Shown: piece after piece, positions 1 to 7,774 of the stretch
How the letters are laid out: each line of letters begins with the position of its first letter
How positions within the stretch are numbered: position 1 is the first letter of the stretch
Assembly (NCBI GenBank): GCA_902506565.1
Contig: LR732703.1
Location: forward strand, 3,248,916-3,312,915
Length of the DNA stretch: 64,000 bases
Reading direction: 5' to 3'
From: Burkholderiales bacterium 8X
Lineage (GTDB): Bacteria > Pseudomonadota > Gammaproteobacteria > Burkholderiales > Burkholderiaceae_C
Made by a program: the position numbers and the translations under genes
The notes under the pieces: model-generated
Databases searched by the model: none
What the model saw: the letters and a program-made list of their open reading frames with translations, nothing else
What the model was told of the DNA's origin: nothing

Positions 1-228
1 CAGGAGTTCGGGCTCCACCACGTGGAGCCGATGCAGCTGGCCCACCTCATGCCCGACATCGCCGCGCATGCAACGGCGTGCAAGTTCTACAACTGCACCC
101 ACCTTCACGAGCCGGGCTGCGGTGTGATCGCGGCGGTGTCGACGCCCGGGCAGCCGTGCGCGATCGATGCTTCTCGCTATCGCATCTACCGGGAGATCTT
201 CGACGAGTTGAGCCAGAGCCGCTATTGA
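1..228 (+). CDS. rsgA: Ribosome small subunit-dependent GTPase A, C-terminal end (5' end outside window)
   Basis: The last 75 residues of an RsgA/YjeQ-type circularly permuted GTPase that helps mature the 30S ribosomal subunit. The frame is open from the first base, so the gene starts upstream of the window. The visible part is the C-terminal zinc domain: Cys27, Cys32, His34 and Cys40 (counted from the window start) form the C-x4-C-x-H-x5-C signature of RsgA, within the typical HLHEPGC stretch. The GTPase motifs and the OB fold lie outside the window. It converges on the CobD/AmpE-like gene 58 bases downstream, and no clear terminator is visible between them. The family call rests on the zinc motif and tail only. 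Confidence 0.9.
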   Translation, partial: QEFGLHHVEPMQLAHLMPDIAAHATACKFYNCTHLHEPGCGVIAAVSTPGQPCAIDASRYRIYREIFDELSQSRY

Positions 229-286
229 CCGGGCGCGGACCTCGCGGTTGAAGAGCGGAGCGACTCGTCCGTTTGCAAGAAGGCAC

Positions 287-1291
287 TCAGCCCAGCAAAC
301 GCGCCAGGGTCAGCAGGGCCAGCAGCACCATCCACATCACGACCGATCGCCACACCAGCCCGACCACGCTTCGAAGGTGCGCCGGTTCGGGTTCCCGGCC
401 AGGCGTGCTCCCGCTGCCGCCCAAGCCTTGCATCCGGGCGAACGAGTCACCCGCTTCCGCTCGCGCCAACGGATCGACCGCGGCAAGGCTACCGAGCGTG
501 CCGCCGCCCAAGCGCACGTTGACCGCACCCGAGGTCGCGGCAAGGATCACGCCATCGTTCTCGTTCGGGAACCGTTTCGCATCGTTGCGCCAGCAGTCGA
601 TCGCTTCCTCGAAGCTTCCGACGACCGCGAAACCCAGCGCCGTGATCCGCGCCGGCAGCCAGTCGATGACGTGCCATGCCCGCGCCGCGGCAAGCTGGAC
701 CCAGGCGCTGGACGGTTGCACCGAGGCATTGTGTTTGTGCGCCCAGTAACGAGACACGAATTCGCTCATGCGGTAGAACACCGCGCCTGCCGGCCCCAGC
801 CCGATCGCAGCAAGGATCGAGAACCAGGCCAGCACCCCGAACACGTGCCGATGGGCCGCAACGACCGAATATTCGATGACATGCCGCACCACTTCGCTCC
901 TCGGCAGATCGGCTGCATCGACACGGCGCCAGTGCGCGAGGAGCGAGCGGGCAAGCGCTTCGTCGCCTTCGTCCAACGCGTCGCGGATACCGGTGAAGTG
1001 GTGACTGAACTGCCGAAAGCCGAGCGTGACGTAGAGGAGCGCGGCGCTCCAGATCATCGCGAAGGGAAGCCCGAGCGTGAGCACGAGCAGCCAGTAGATC
1101 GCGAGCGACAGCAGGGTCGGCACCATCACCGCCAGGAACCATGCCACCCAACCATGATGCGGCTTGCCCGCATCGAAATTGCGACTCGTCCACCGCGTCC
1201 ATGCCAGCACGCCCGCGTAGACCGGGTTGTGATAGGCCAGCGGTCTCACCTGCTCGATGAGCAAGGCGCAGAGGATCGCAAAGAAGCTCAT
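287..1291 (-). CDS. CobD/CbiB-AmpE superfamily inner-membrane protein
   Basis: A 334-residue integral membrane protein. It has a hydrophobic N-terminus (residues 1-12), a long hydrophobic block at about 47-92, another near 140-170, and a C-terminal membrane segment at about 312-334. The central HVIDWLPAR stretch followed by an amphipathic region resembles both CobD/CbiB (adenosylcobinamide-phosphate synthase) and AmpE (beta-lactamase signalling modulator), which are related families. The late GAVNVRLGG segment is CobD-like. No other cobalamin gene is nearby, so a role in B12 synthesis is not supported by context. The frame runs open upstream to 1453, but the start at 1291 gives a proper membrane N-terminus and avoids overlapping the NUDIX gene. 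The substrate is unknown. Confidence 0.75.
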   Translation of the reverse strand: MSFFAILCALLIEQVRPLAYHNPVYAGVLAWTRWTSRNFDAGKPHHGWVAWFLAVMVPTLLSLAIYWLLVLTLGLPFAMIWSAALLYVTLGFRQFSHHFTGIRDALDEGDEALARSLLAHWRRVDAADLPRSEVVRHVIEYSVVAAHRHVFGVLAWFSILAAIGLGPAGAVFYRMSEFVSRYWAHKHNASVQPSSAWVQLAAARAWHVIDWLPARITALGFAVVGSFEEAIDCWRNDAKRFPNENDGVILAATSGAVNVRLGGGTLGSLAAVDPLARAEAGDSFARMQGLGGSGSTPGREPEPAHLRSVVGLVWRSVVMWMVLLALLTLARLLG

Positions 1292-1353
1292 CGCCGGATG
1301 ATAGCGACAGGGATCAAAGGCATCCCGGGCTACAACAGTGCCGCAGGCATTGC

Positions 1354-2067
1354 CTAGGCGACGAGGAATCGGTACAGGTTGCGCAGCATGCCGGCCGTGG
1401 CGCCCCATACGAAACGCTCGTTCTGTCCGTCCTGGTAAGGCATGGACAGCCACTCGCGGCGGCGTCCTTGCGCGTCGACCATTGCGTGCCGACGATGATT
1501 CGCAGGATTCATCAGGAACGCAAGCGGCACTTCGAAGGCTGCTGCCACTTCATGCGGATTGATCGCAAGCTCGAAAGACGGATGGACCATGGCGACCACG
1601 GGTGTGACGACGAATGACGTCACGGTGGTGTAAGTCGGCAAGCTCCCCAAAACTTCGACATGGTCGGCCGAAAGCCCGACCTCTTCCCAGGCTTCTCGCA
1701 AGGCTGCTGCTGCGAGATTCGCATCTTCCGGATCGACCCGTCCGCCAGGGAACGCGACCTGCCCCGAGTGATTGGAAAGGTGTGCCGTCCGCTCGGTCAA
1801 AAGCACCGTCGGCTGCGCACGCATGACGATCGGCACCAGCACTGCCGCCTCGGCCGGGATGCGATTGCCCCATTGGGGCTCGAGTCGAAATTCCGGCGCC
1901 CAGGTGGGCGGCTGGGCGAATCGCTCGCGCAGTGCGTCGACCGAAAGGACGGATGCGTTGACCGGCGGCAAATGCGCGTCGACGCCGATCACGTCGACCG
2001 ACCTCGGGTCGATCGGTGCCAGCACCGGGGCCGGCGTGTTGATCGGTTCGATGGGCGTGGCTGACAT
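1354..2067 (-). CDS. NUDIX hydrolase, CoA pyrophosphatase type
   Basis: A 237-residue NUDIX protein of the CoA-pyrophosphatase (NudL/YeaB-like) group, expected to cleave CoA or its oxidised forms to phosphopantetheine and 3',5'-ADP. The NUDIX box spans about residues 107-132: FPGGRVD, then an acidic stretch, then ALREAWEEVGL, which carries the metal-binding glutamates. The SNHSGQVAFPGG lead-in just before it is typical of the CoA-specific subgroup. The frame stays open upstream to 2235, but that stretch covers the rplS terminator and is basic and low in homology. The start at 2067 (MSATPIEP) is therefore preferred. It lies downstream of and co-directional with the rplS operon, separated from it by a terminator. 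Confidence 0.85.
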   Translation of the reverse strand: MSATPIEPINTPAPVLAPIDPRSVDVIGVDAHLPPVNASVLSVDALRERFAQPPTWAPEFRLEPQWGNRIPAEAAVLVPIVMRAQPTVLLTERTAHLSNHSGQVAFPGGRVDPEDANLAAAALREAWEEVGLSADHVEVLGSLPTYTTVTSFVVTPVVAMVHPSFELAINPHEVAAAFEVPLAFLMNPANHRRHAMVDAQGRRREWLSMPYQDGQNERFVWGATAGMLRNLYRFLVA

Positions 2068-2202
2068 GGTGAGATCGATCGTATCCAACTCAGAATCGCG
2101 GCGAGGCTGCCGAGTCGGCCTCGCTTGCAGTGCGGCGAGCCAGGTTGTGAACAACTTCCGCAGACTCAGCATGAAAGCCACGACCTGCGTGCGCACCAAA
2201 GC

Positions 2203-2225
2203 AAAAGCCGCCCGGAGGCGGCTCT
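2203..2225 (-). terminator. Rho-independent terminator of the rpsP-rimM-trmD-rplS operon
   Basis: On the minus strand an AGCCGCC/GGCGGCT stem with a TCCG loop is followed by TTTTGC. It lies about 60 bases after the rplS stop codon and is the expected end of the ribosomal operon. It also argues against any NUDIX start further upstream. Confidence 0.85.
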
Positions 2226-2285
2226 TGTCGGTCACGGCTGCAATACCGAGATGACGCGATAGGTGAGCTAGGCGCCGATCGGAGA

Positions 2286-2675
2286 TCAGGCTTGGGCAGC
2301 GGCAGCGGCCTTGTTCGACCGGCTGGGCAGCTTTTCCTTGATGCGAGCAGAACGACCGCTGCGCTCGCGCAGGTAATAGAGCTTGGCACGGCGGACATCA
2401 CCGCGACGCTTGACTTCGATGCCGGCGATCAGCGGGCTGTAGGTCTGGAAGGTCCGCTCGACGCCTTCGCCGCTGGAGATCTTGCGAACCGTGAAGCCGC
2501 TGTTGAGGCCCCGATTGCGCTTGGCGATGACGACGCCTTCGTAGGCCTGCACGCGCTTGCGATTGCCTTCGACGACGTTGACGCTGACGATGACGGTGTC
2601 GCCGGGCATGAATTCGGGAATCTTCTTGCCGAGACGGGCAATTTCTTCCTGCTCGAGGGTCTGGATGAGGTTCAT
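2286..2675 (-). CDS. rplS: 50S ribosomal protein L19
   Basis: Ribosomal protein L19, a component of the large subunit at the 30S-50S interface. The 129 residues match the family through the [12 protein letters not shown] start, the PGDTV segment, the [17 protein letters not shown] strand region and the RRAKLYYLR tail, with an extra Ala-rich C-terminus (KAAAAAQA). It is the last gene of rpsP-rimM-trmD-rplS. Unlike the tight spacing earlier in the operon, 110 bases separate it from trmD. This gap begins with a perfect TATAAT that overlaps the trmD stop codon, so rplS probably also has its own promoter. A CCAGGA Shine-Dalgarno stretch precedes the ATG. Confidence 0.98.
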   Translation of the reverse strand: MNLIQTLEQEEIARLGKKIPEFMPGDTVIVSVNVVEGNRKRVQAYEGVVIAKRNRGLNSGFTVRKISSGEGVERTFQTYSPLIAGIEVKRRGDVRRAKLYYLRERSGRSARIKEKLPSRSNKAAAAAQA

Positions 2676-2774
2676 GATTTCCTGGATTCGATCGTGTCCG
2701 CGCTACACAAAAGGCGTCTTGCAGTCCCCACGGAATGTTCGTGGAGCTGGCTACGCGGCCGGGCAGAGGATCGG

Positions 2775-2791
2775 AAAGCCCGCGATTATAG
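2775..2791 (-). promoter_or_regulatory. Putative rplS promoter core embedded in the end of trmD
   Basis: The minus strand reads CTATAATCGCGGGCTTT. The TATAAT -10 element contains the trmD stop codon TAA (2786-2788). The GC-rich CGCGGG discriminator is typical of stringently controlled promoters. The same 17-base core, differing at one position, occurs before rpsP and rpsT in this window. No convincing -35 hexamer is visible. If transcription starts about 7 bases after the -10, the rplS leader would be about 100 nucleotides. Confidence 0.6.
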
Positions 2792-3535
2792 CTTTTTCAG
2801 GAGGCTCTTCTCGTCGGTCGCATCGAGCCGGCCTGCCGCCCGCGCCGCATCGATCAACTCCGGCCGATGCTGCGCGGTGATTCGAAGCCGCTGGTCTCTG
2901 CGCCAGCGCTCGACCTGCGCATGGTGACCCGACATCAGCACATCCGGCACCGGCTGGTCGCGCCAATGCTCGGGCCGGGTGTAGTGGGGACAATCCAGCA
3001 GGCCGTCCAGCTCGGGGTTGAAGCTGTCCTGTGCATGGCTGGCGGGGTCGGCCAACACCCCAGGCTGCAGTCGCGCCACGGCATCGAGCAACGCCATGGC
3101 TGCGATCTCGCCTCCGGACAGCACGAAATCCCCCAAACTGACCTGGTGGGTGACGCGCGCATCGACGAAGCGTTGGTCAAGCCCTTCGTAGCGGCCGCAG
3201 ATCAGGACCGCGCCTTCGCCCGACGCCCAGCCCTGGACCGCGGAATGCCCAAGGACATCGCCAGCCGGAGAGAAGAGCACCACCGGAGGTGCCTGCCCCC
3301 CGCGCGCCGCGACTGCTTGATCAAGGCAGGCGGACAGGGGTTCGGCCATCATGACCATGCCCGGTCCGCCGCCAAAGGGTCGATCGTCGACCCGACGGTA
3401 CTTGCCCTCGCCGTGATCCCGCAGGTTCCAGAGCACGACTTCGACCTGCTTCGATTCGAAGGCGCGACGCGTCACGCCGCTCGAGAGGAACGGGCCGAAC
3501 AACTCCGGAAAAAGGGTGATGACGTCGAAGCGCAT
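2786..3535 (-). CDS. trmD: tRNA (guanine(37)-N1)-methyltransferase
   Basis: TrmD transfers a methyl group from S-adenosylmethionine to G37 of tRNAs and so prevents +1 frameshifting. The 249-residue protein starts MRFDVITLFPELF and has the SPOUT trefoil-knot features: DDRPFGGGPGMVMM near the N-terminal third, then the GRYEGLDQRF and SLGDFVLSGGE loops that bind the cofactor. Length and motifs are normal. It follows rimM by 15 bases in the rpsP operon. Its last codon and stop (CTA TAA) form part of a TATAAT sequence proposed here as the rplS -10 element. Confidence 0.97.
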   Translation of the reverse strand: MRFDVITLFPELFGPFLSSGVTRRAFESKQVEVVLWNLRDHGEGKYRRVDDRPFGGGPGMVMMAEPLSACLDQAVAARGGQAPPVVLFSPAGDVLGHSAVQGWASGEGAVLICGRYEGLDQRFVDARVTHQVSLGDFVLSGGEIAAMALLDAVARLQPGVLADPASHAQDSFNPELDGLLDCPHYTRPEHWRDQPVPDVLMSGHHAQVERWRRDQRLRITAQHRPELIDAARAAGRLDATDEKSLLKKL

Positions 3536-3550
3536 CGGAGCACGCGCGGA

Positions 3551-4105
3551 TCAGTAGTCCGGCTGCCAGTCGACGACGATGCGCCTGGCTGCAAGATCCA
3601 CGCTGTCCACGAAGGCAGAGACGAAAGGAACCATTCGCTCGATCGGCTTGCCCTCTTCGGTTGCCTGCAGCACGAGCGTGGTCTGGGGACCGGTCGCGAG
3701 CAGTTCGCGCACCTCGCCCAGCGCGATGCCTTCGCGGTTCACGACCGCAAGACCGATCAGATCGACCCAGTAGTACTCGTCGGTGCCTGCCGTCGGGAAA
3801 CTGGAGCGCGGCACGAAGATTCGGGCGCCGCGAAGTGCTTCCGCTGCATTGCGGTCCGGCACGTCGGCCGACGAAGCAACCACCACGTCGGAGTGCTCCT
3901 TGGCCTCTCGGACGGCGAGCATGAACGCAACGCCGGATGCGGCACCGGGCGGCTGGAGAAACCAGCGCTTGGATGAAAAAAGCGCCTCGGGTTGGGCGCT
4001 ATGAGGCAGGACCTTGAACCAGCCCTTGATGCCCCAGGCATCGGCAATGCGGCCTACCTCGATCGCATCCGCCGGCAGATCGGCGGCCTCGAGCGTCGGC
4101 AACAT
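3551..4105 (-). CDS. rimM: Ribosome maturation factor RimM
   Basis: RimM binds ribosomal protein S19 and assists assembly of the 30S head. The 184-residue sequence has an N-terminal beta-barrel (IEVGRIADAWGIKGWFKVLP) and a C-terminal PRC barrel containing DEYYWVDLIGL and ending in VDWQPDY, the usual two-domain plan. It lies between rpsP (22-base gap) and trmD (15-base gap), the classical order. The ATG at 4105 gives MLPTLEAADLPADAIEVG; a slightly later start is possible, since the first dozen residues are not conserved in the family. Confidence 0.95.
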   Translation of the reverse strand: MLPTLEAADLPADAIEVGRIADAWGIKGWFKVLPHSAQPEALFSSKRWFLQPPGAASGVAFMLAVREAKEHSDVVVASSADVPDRNAAEALRGARIFVPRSSFPTAGTDEYYWVDLIGLAVVNREGIALGEVRELLATGPQTTLVLQATEEGKPIERMVPFVSAFVDSVDLAARRIVVDWQPDY

Positions 4106-4127
4106 CGCACTGCCGCCCGGGCTGGCT

Positions 4128-4391
4128 TCAGGCTGCGGCCTGGGGAGCCGATGCGGCTGCCTGGCGGATCAGGCGGGTGACGGTGGGAGAGGCTTGTGCG
4201 CCGACGCTCTTCCAGTAGGTCAGGCGATCCTGCGCGATGCGGATGCTCTCTTCGTTTTCCTTGGCGGTCGGGTTGTAGAAACCCAGGCGCTCGATGAAGC
4301 GACCGTCGCGGCGGACCCGCTTGTCGGCAACGACGATATTGAAGAACGGACGGCCCTTGGAGCCGCCGCGGGAGAGTCGAATGACGACCAT
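4128..4391 (-). CDS. rpsP: 30S ribosomal protein S16
   Basis: Ribosomal protein S16, needed for 30S assembly. The 87-residue protein begins [20 protein letters not shown] and contains the [20 protein letters not shown] core. The Ala-rich tail is common in this order. It is the first gene of rpsP-rimM-trmD-rplS. An AAGGA Shine-Dalgarno lies just before the ATG, and a perfect TATAAT lies about 115 bases upstream, which implies a leader of about 105 nucleotides. Confidence 0.98.
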   Translation of the reverse strand: MVVIRLSRGGSKGRPFFNIVVADKRVRRDGRFIERLGFYNPTAKENEESIRIAQDRLTYWKSVGAQASPTVTRLIRQAAASAPQAAA

Positions 4392-4494
4392 GATTTATCC
4401 TTCGGGTGGTGCAGCAAACAAGAATTGTGTTTGCCCACGATGTTTTTCCAGCGTCGAGACACGCGACATGGCCACCCGGCCAGCGACACGCTGA

Positions 4495-4511
4495 AAAGCC
4501 CACGATTATAG
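4495..4511 (-). promoter_or_regulatory. Putative rpsP operon promoter core
   Basis: The minus strand reads CTATAATCGTGGGCTTT, a perfect TATAAT at 4505-4510 followed by a GC-rich discriminator. It lies just outside the divergent GNAT gene, whose ATG is at 4526. The core is nearly identical to those before rplS and rpsT. No good -35 hexamer is visible at the standard spacing. Confidence 0.65.
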
Positions 4512-4525
4512 CCAGCAGCCGTGCC

Positions 4526-5047
4526 ATGACCCTGATCCGACCCAGCCGCCCCGAAGATGTCGCAAGAATTACTGCGATCTATGCCCATCACGTACGGCAC
4601 GGCACCGGCACCTTCGAGACCGATCCGCCCACCGAGGAAGACATGGCCGCGAGGCGGCAGGACGTGCTCTCCAAGAACCTTCCGTACCTGGTCGCAGAAA
4701 AAGATGGCGACGTCCTCGGCTTTGCCTACTGCAACTGGTTCAAGCCCCGTCCGGCCTACCGCTTCTCGGCGGAAGACTCGATCTACATCGACGACAAGGC
4801 GCGCGGGCAGCGGGTCGGTACCGAGCTCTTGTCCGCACTCGTCGCCGCCAGCGAAAAGGCCGGCATCCGGAAGCTGATCGCGGTCATCGGCGACTCCGCC
4901 AACCTCGGATCGATCAACCTGCACCGTGCGCAAGGCTTCGGGCATGTCGGCGTCTTGAAGGACTGCGGCTGGAAGTTCGACAAGTGGCTCGACGTGGTGC
5001 TGATGGAGCGTGAACTGGGCGCGGGCAGCTCGACCTCCCCCGCATGA
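4526..5047 (+). CDS. GNAT family N-acetyltransferase (phosphinothricin/amino-acid N-acetyltransferase-like)
   Basis: A 173-residue acetyltransferase of the PAT/YncA-like group, which acetylates the amino group of small substrates such as methionine analogues. It begins MTLIRPSRPEDVARITAIYAHHV and has the typical TFETDPPT segment near residue 30. The acetyl-CoA pyrophosphate loop is RGQRVGT at about residues 93-99, and the GFGHVGVLKDCGWKF segment near the C-terminus is characteristic of this subfamily. An upstream extension to 4406 is open but would run across the rpsP promoter and leader, so the ATG at 4526 is chosen. It overlaps the following TM2-like gene by ATGA. The substrate cannot be read from the sequence. 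Confidence 0.85.
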   Translation: MTLIRPSRPEDVARITAIYAHHVRHGTGTFETDPPTEEDMAARRQDVLSKNLPYLVAEKDGDVLGFAYCNWFKPRPAYRFSAEDSIYIDDKARGQRVGTELLSALVAASEKAGIRKLIAVIGDSANLGSINLHRAQGFGHVGVLKDCGWKFDKWLDVVLMERELGAGSSTSPA

Positions 5048-5490
5048 AGAACAAGACCCTGGCCGCCTGGCTCGCATTCCTCGGCGGCCCCCTGGGGCTT
5101 CACTGCTTTTATTTGCGCGGGATGGGCAGCATGCTCGGCTGGTTGCTGCCGATCCCCACCGCGCTCGGCATCTACGGGATCGAAAGGGCCTTGGCGCTCG
5201 GCGTGGACGACGGCCTGAGCTGGGTGCTCATCCCGCTGCTCGGATTCACGATCGCGGGTTGCGCCCTGACCGCGATCGTCTACGGCTTGATGCCGCCGGA
5301 AAAGTGGAATGCCCGCTACAACGCGCGCTCGCCGTCGGAGGCCGCAGCCGGGCGCACCGGGTGGCTCACGATCGCGGCCGTGGTGCTCGCCCTGTTCTTC
5401 GGCAGCACGATTTTGATGGCCACCATCGCCTTCAGCTTCCAGCGCTTCTTCGAGCACCAGATCGAAGAAGGCCGGAAGATCTCGCAATAG
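5044..5490 (+). CDS. TM2-like small membrane protein
   Basis: A 148-residue membrane protein. The N-terminus (AAWLAFLGGPLGLHCFYLRG) fits the TM2 pattern of a glycine-rich first helix and an aromatic turn. Hydrophobic segments are at about 5-25, 28-45, 60-82 and 105-130, followed by a charged tail. TM2 proteins have no agreed bacterial function. It is translationally coupled to the upstream acetyltransferase through an ATGA overlap, so the two are probably co-expressed. It converges on the pit gene. No enzyme motif is visible. Confidence 0.7.
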   Translation: MKNKTLAAWLAFLGGPLGLHCFYLRGMGSMLGWLLPIPTALGIYGIERALALGVDDGLSWVLIPLLGFTIAGCALTAIVYGLMPPEKWNARYNARSPSEAAAGRTGWLTIAAVVLALFFGSTILMATIAFSFQRFFEHQIEEGRKISQ

Positions 5491-5544
5491 CGGCGGGCCT
5501 TCGGGCCCTGGGCGCCCAGGGCGCCCCCACCTTCGCACCAGTCG

Positions 5545-6555
5545 TCAGAAGATCTGGAGCCCGGCCCAATAGGCGATCGCGGCGACGAAGGCCGAAGCCG
5601 GAATGGTGAACACCCAGGCCCAGACGATGTTGCCCGCCACGCCCCAGCGCACCGCGCTCGCGCGCTGCACCGAGCCGACGCCGACGATCGCGCCGGTGAT
5701 GGTGTGGGTGGTCGACACCGGGATCCCGAGAGCAGTGGCCAGGAAGAGCGTCAGGGCGCCGCCGGTTTCTGCGCAGAACCCGCCCACCGGCTTCAACTTG
5801 GTGATCTTCTGCCCCATCGTCTTCACGATCCGCCAGCCGCCGAACATGGTGCCGAGCGCGATCGCGGCGTAGCAGCTCACGATGGTCCAGGTCGGCGGCG
5901 CTGCATCGCTGGCCGAGGCGTGACCGGTCGCGATCAGCAGCATCCAGATGATGCCGATGGTCTTCTGCGCATCGTTGCCGCCGTGTCCCAGGCTGTAGGC
6001 ACCTGCCGAAACCAGCTGAAGTCGACGGAACCACCGGTCGACTCGCGACGGCGTCGAAAGCCTGAAGACCCATGCCACCACGATCATCATCAGCGAACCG
6101 AGCATGAAGCCCAGGAAGGGCGAAACGAAGATGAACGCGACCGTCTTCCAGATGCCCGATGCCACCAGTGCGCCGGACCCGGCCTTGGCGATCACGGCGC
6201 CCACGATGCCGCCGATGAGCGCATGCGAGGAGCTGCTCGGGATGCCGTAGTACCAGGTCACCAGGTTCCAGCTGATCGCGCCGATCAAGGCGCCGAACAC
6301 CACATGCACGTCGACGATGCCCGGATGCACGATGCCCTTGCCGACGGTCGCGGCCACGCTCAGGTGGAAGACGAAGATCGCGATCAGGTTGAAGAATGCG
6401 GCGAAGACCACCGCCTGCCCCGGTCGCAAGACGCCGGTCGACACCACGGTGGCGATCGAATTCGCCGCATCGTGGAAGCCGTTCATGAAATCGAAGGCGA
6501 TGGCCAGCGCGACCAACGCGATCACCACCCAGAGGGCTACCTCAGCTGTTGCCAT
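5545..6555 (-). CDS. pit: Inorganic phosphate transporter, PiT family
   Basis: A low-affinity metal-phosphate:proton symporter. The 336-residue protein carries the PiT signature twice in inverted halves: FDFMNGFHDAANSIATVVSTG near residue 22, and SLGHGGNDAQKTIGI past the middle. About ten hydrophobic segments surround these motifs. It lies 15 bases after the DUF47 partner gene, the usual two-gene unit in which the DUF47 protein modulates the transporter. A possible PhoB site before the DUF47 gene would control both. Confidence 0.93.
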   Translation of the reverse strand: MATAEVALWVVIALVALAIAFDFMNGFHDAANSIATVVSTGVLRPGQAVVFAAFFNLIAIFVFHLSVAATVGKGIVHPGIVDVHVVFGALIGAISWNLVTWYYGIPSSSSHALIGGIVGAVIAKAGSGALVASGIWKTVAFIFVSPFLGFMLGSLMMIVVAWVFRLSTPSRVDRWFRRLQLVSAGAYSLGHGGNDAQKTIGIIWMLLIATGHASASDAAPPTWTIVSCYAAIALGTMFGGWRIVKTMGQKITKLKPVGGFCAETGGALTLFLATALGIPVSTTHTITGAIVGVGSVQRASAVRWGVAGNIVWAWVFTIPASAFVAAIAYWAGLQIF

Positions 6556-6570
6556 GGCAGTCGACGAGCG

Positions 6571-7215
6571 TCAGGAGTTCTCGAGGACGATGCCCTCGAT
6601 CACGTTGGCCACGTCCTCGCACTTGTCGGTGATCGTCTCGAGCAGTTCGTAGATGGCGCGCAGCTTGATGACTTCGCGGACATCCGGCTCTTCGCGAAAC
6701 AATTTGCTCATGGCGCTGCGCATGACCCGGTCGGCATCGGATTCGAGCCGGTCGATTTCCTCGCAGGTCTTGAGAGTCGCCTCGGCAATGGCCGGATTGG
6801 AGGTCTTGCCAAGGAACTTGACCGCATCCTTGACCCGTTCGCAGCATTTCACGCTCAGCGCCGTGAGCCGCGTGATTTCCTCGGTCATGTGGCGCACGTC
6901 GTAGAGCGCCATGGTTTCGGCCGAATCCTGGATCAGGTCGGCCACGTCGTCCATCGTGTTGATGAGCTTGTGGATCTGCTCGCGATCGATCGGCGTGATG
7001 AAGGTCTTGTGGATCAGCCGATTGACGTCGTGCGTCACACGGTCGGCGGCGCGTTCGGCGTTATCGACATCGCGGTTGTACTGCTCGCGCAGGTGCAGAT
7101 CGTTGTAGTTGGCAACCAGTTGCTCGAAGGCCCGGGCAGCCTCGACGATGCGGTCGGCATGCTGGTTGAACATCTCGAAAAAATTCCCCTCGCGGGGCAG
7201 CAGCTTGCCGAACAT
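6571..7215 (-). CDS. DUF47 family protein (Pit accessory regulator)
   Basis: A 214-residue, almost entirely alpha-helical cytosolic protein of the DUF47/PhoU-like family. It begins with the family's MFGKLLPREGNFFEMFNQHA and contains the conserved MDDVADLIQDSAETMALYD helix, which resembles PhoU metal-binding helices. Proteins of this family are usually encoded next to pit and affect phosphate uptake. It is the first gene of the pair, with a GGAGAG Shine-Dalgarno before the ATG. The upstream 97-base gap holds a candidate PhoB box. Confidence 0.9.
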   Translation of the reverse strand: MFGKLLPREGNFFEMFNQHADRIVEAARAFEQLVANYNDLHLREQYNRDVDNAERAADRVTHDVNRLIHKTFITPIDREQIHKLINTMDDVADLIQDSAETMALYDVRHMTEEITRLTALSVKCCERVKDAVKFLGKTSNPAIAEATLKTCEEIDRLESDADRVMRSAMSKLFREEPDVREVIKLRAIYELLETITDKCEDVANVIEGIVLENS

Positions 7216-7238
7216 GGCGCTCTCCAGGGTTCGCGGTT

Positions 7239-7256
7239 ATCACAGCTTCGTGACAC
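7239..7256 (-). promoter_or_regulatory. Candidate PhoB box upstream of the DUF47-pit operon
   Basis: The minus strand reads GTGTCAC-GAAG-CTGTGAT. It matches the Pho-box layout of two 7-base direct repeats spaced by 4 bases (CTGTCAT consensus) at 11 of 14 repeat positions. It sits only 24-41 bases before the DUF47 start codon, a position better suited to repression than activation. The spacer is less AT-rich than the usual consensus. Confidence 0.4.
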
Positions 7257-7312
7257 CATCGTGAAAACCCGGCAAGTGTACTGGTGGCCCTCGCGGGATT
7301 GCTGCGGCGCGG

Positions 7313-7774
7313 TCAGGCCAGCCTGTCGATGCGCTGATCTCGAACGGCATCGAGCTCGTGCACCGACACGAGTTCCGGAGCCAGCTCGGCGAGCGGCACC
7401 AGGACGAAGGCGCGCTGTCGCATTCGCGGATGAGGCAGCGTCAGGCGCGGGGTTTGCAAGACGACGTCCGAATGCATGAGCAGGTCGAGGTCGAGCGTTC
7501 GGGGCGCGTTGCGATAGGGCCGCTCGCGGCCCGCGTCGGCTTCCAGCTGCTGCAGCGCGGACAGCAGTTCGAACGGATCGAGGCGCGTGCGGATCTCGAC
7601 GACGGCGTTGATGAAATCCGGCCCCGCGGCATCGACCGGTTGGCTGCGATACAAGGACGACGCCGCCGCGACGCTCGTGCCGGAGAGGCGTTGGATGTCG
7701 AGAATGGCCTGCCTGACGGTGGCAACCGCATCGCCCAGGTTCGCGCCGATGCCGACAAAGGCGCGACCGTTCAT
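7313..7774 (-). CDS. folK: 2-amino-4-hydroxy-6-hydroxymethyldihydropteridine diphosphokinase
   Basis: HPPK transfers pyrophosphate from ATP to 6-hydroxymethyl-7,8-dihydropterin in folate synthesis. The 153-residue protein has the N-terminal AFVGIGANLGD, the FINAVVEI strand, and the signature RNAPRTLDLDLLM, which contains the two magnesium-binding aspartates, followed by the LPHPRMRQRAFVLVPL segment. Length is normal. Its ATG overlaps the pcnB stop by 4 bases, giving the folK-after-pcnB order common in proteobacteria. Confidence 0.97.
   Translation of the reverse strand: MNGRAFVGIGANLGDAVATVRQAILDIQRLSGTSVAAASSLYRSQPVDAAGPDFINAVVEIRTRLDPFELLSALQQLEADAGRERPYRNAPRTLDLDLLMHSDVVLQTPRLTLPHPRMRQRAFVLVPLAELAPELVSVHELDAVRDQRIDRLA

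Noticed and set aside
1292..1353. Cobalamin riboswitch before the CobD-like gene
   Set aside because: The gap to the NUDIX gene is only about 60 bases, too short for the roughly 200-nucleotide element, and no B12-box-like sequence was seen.
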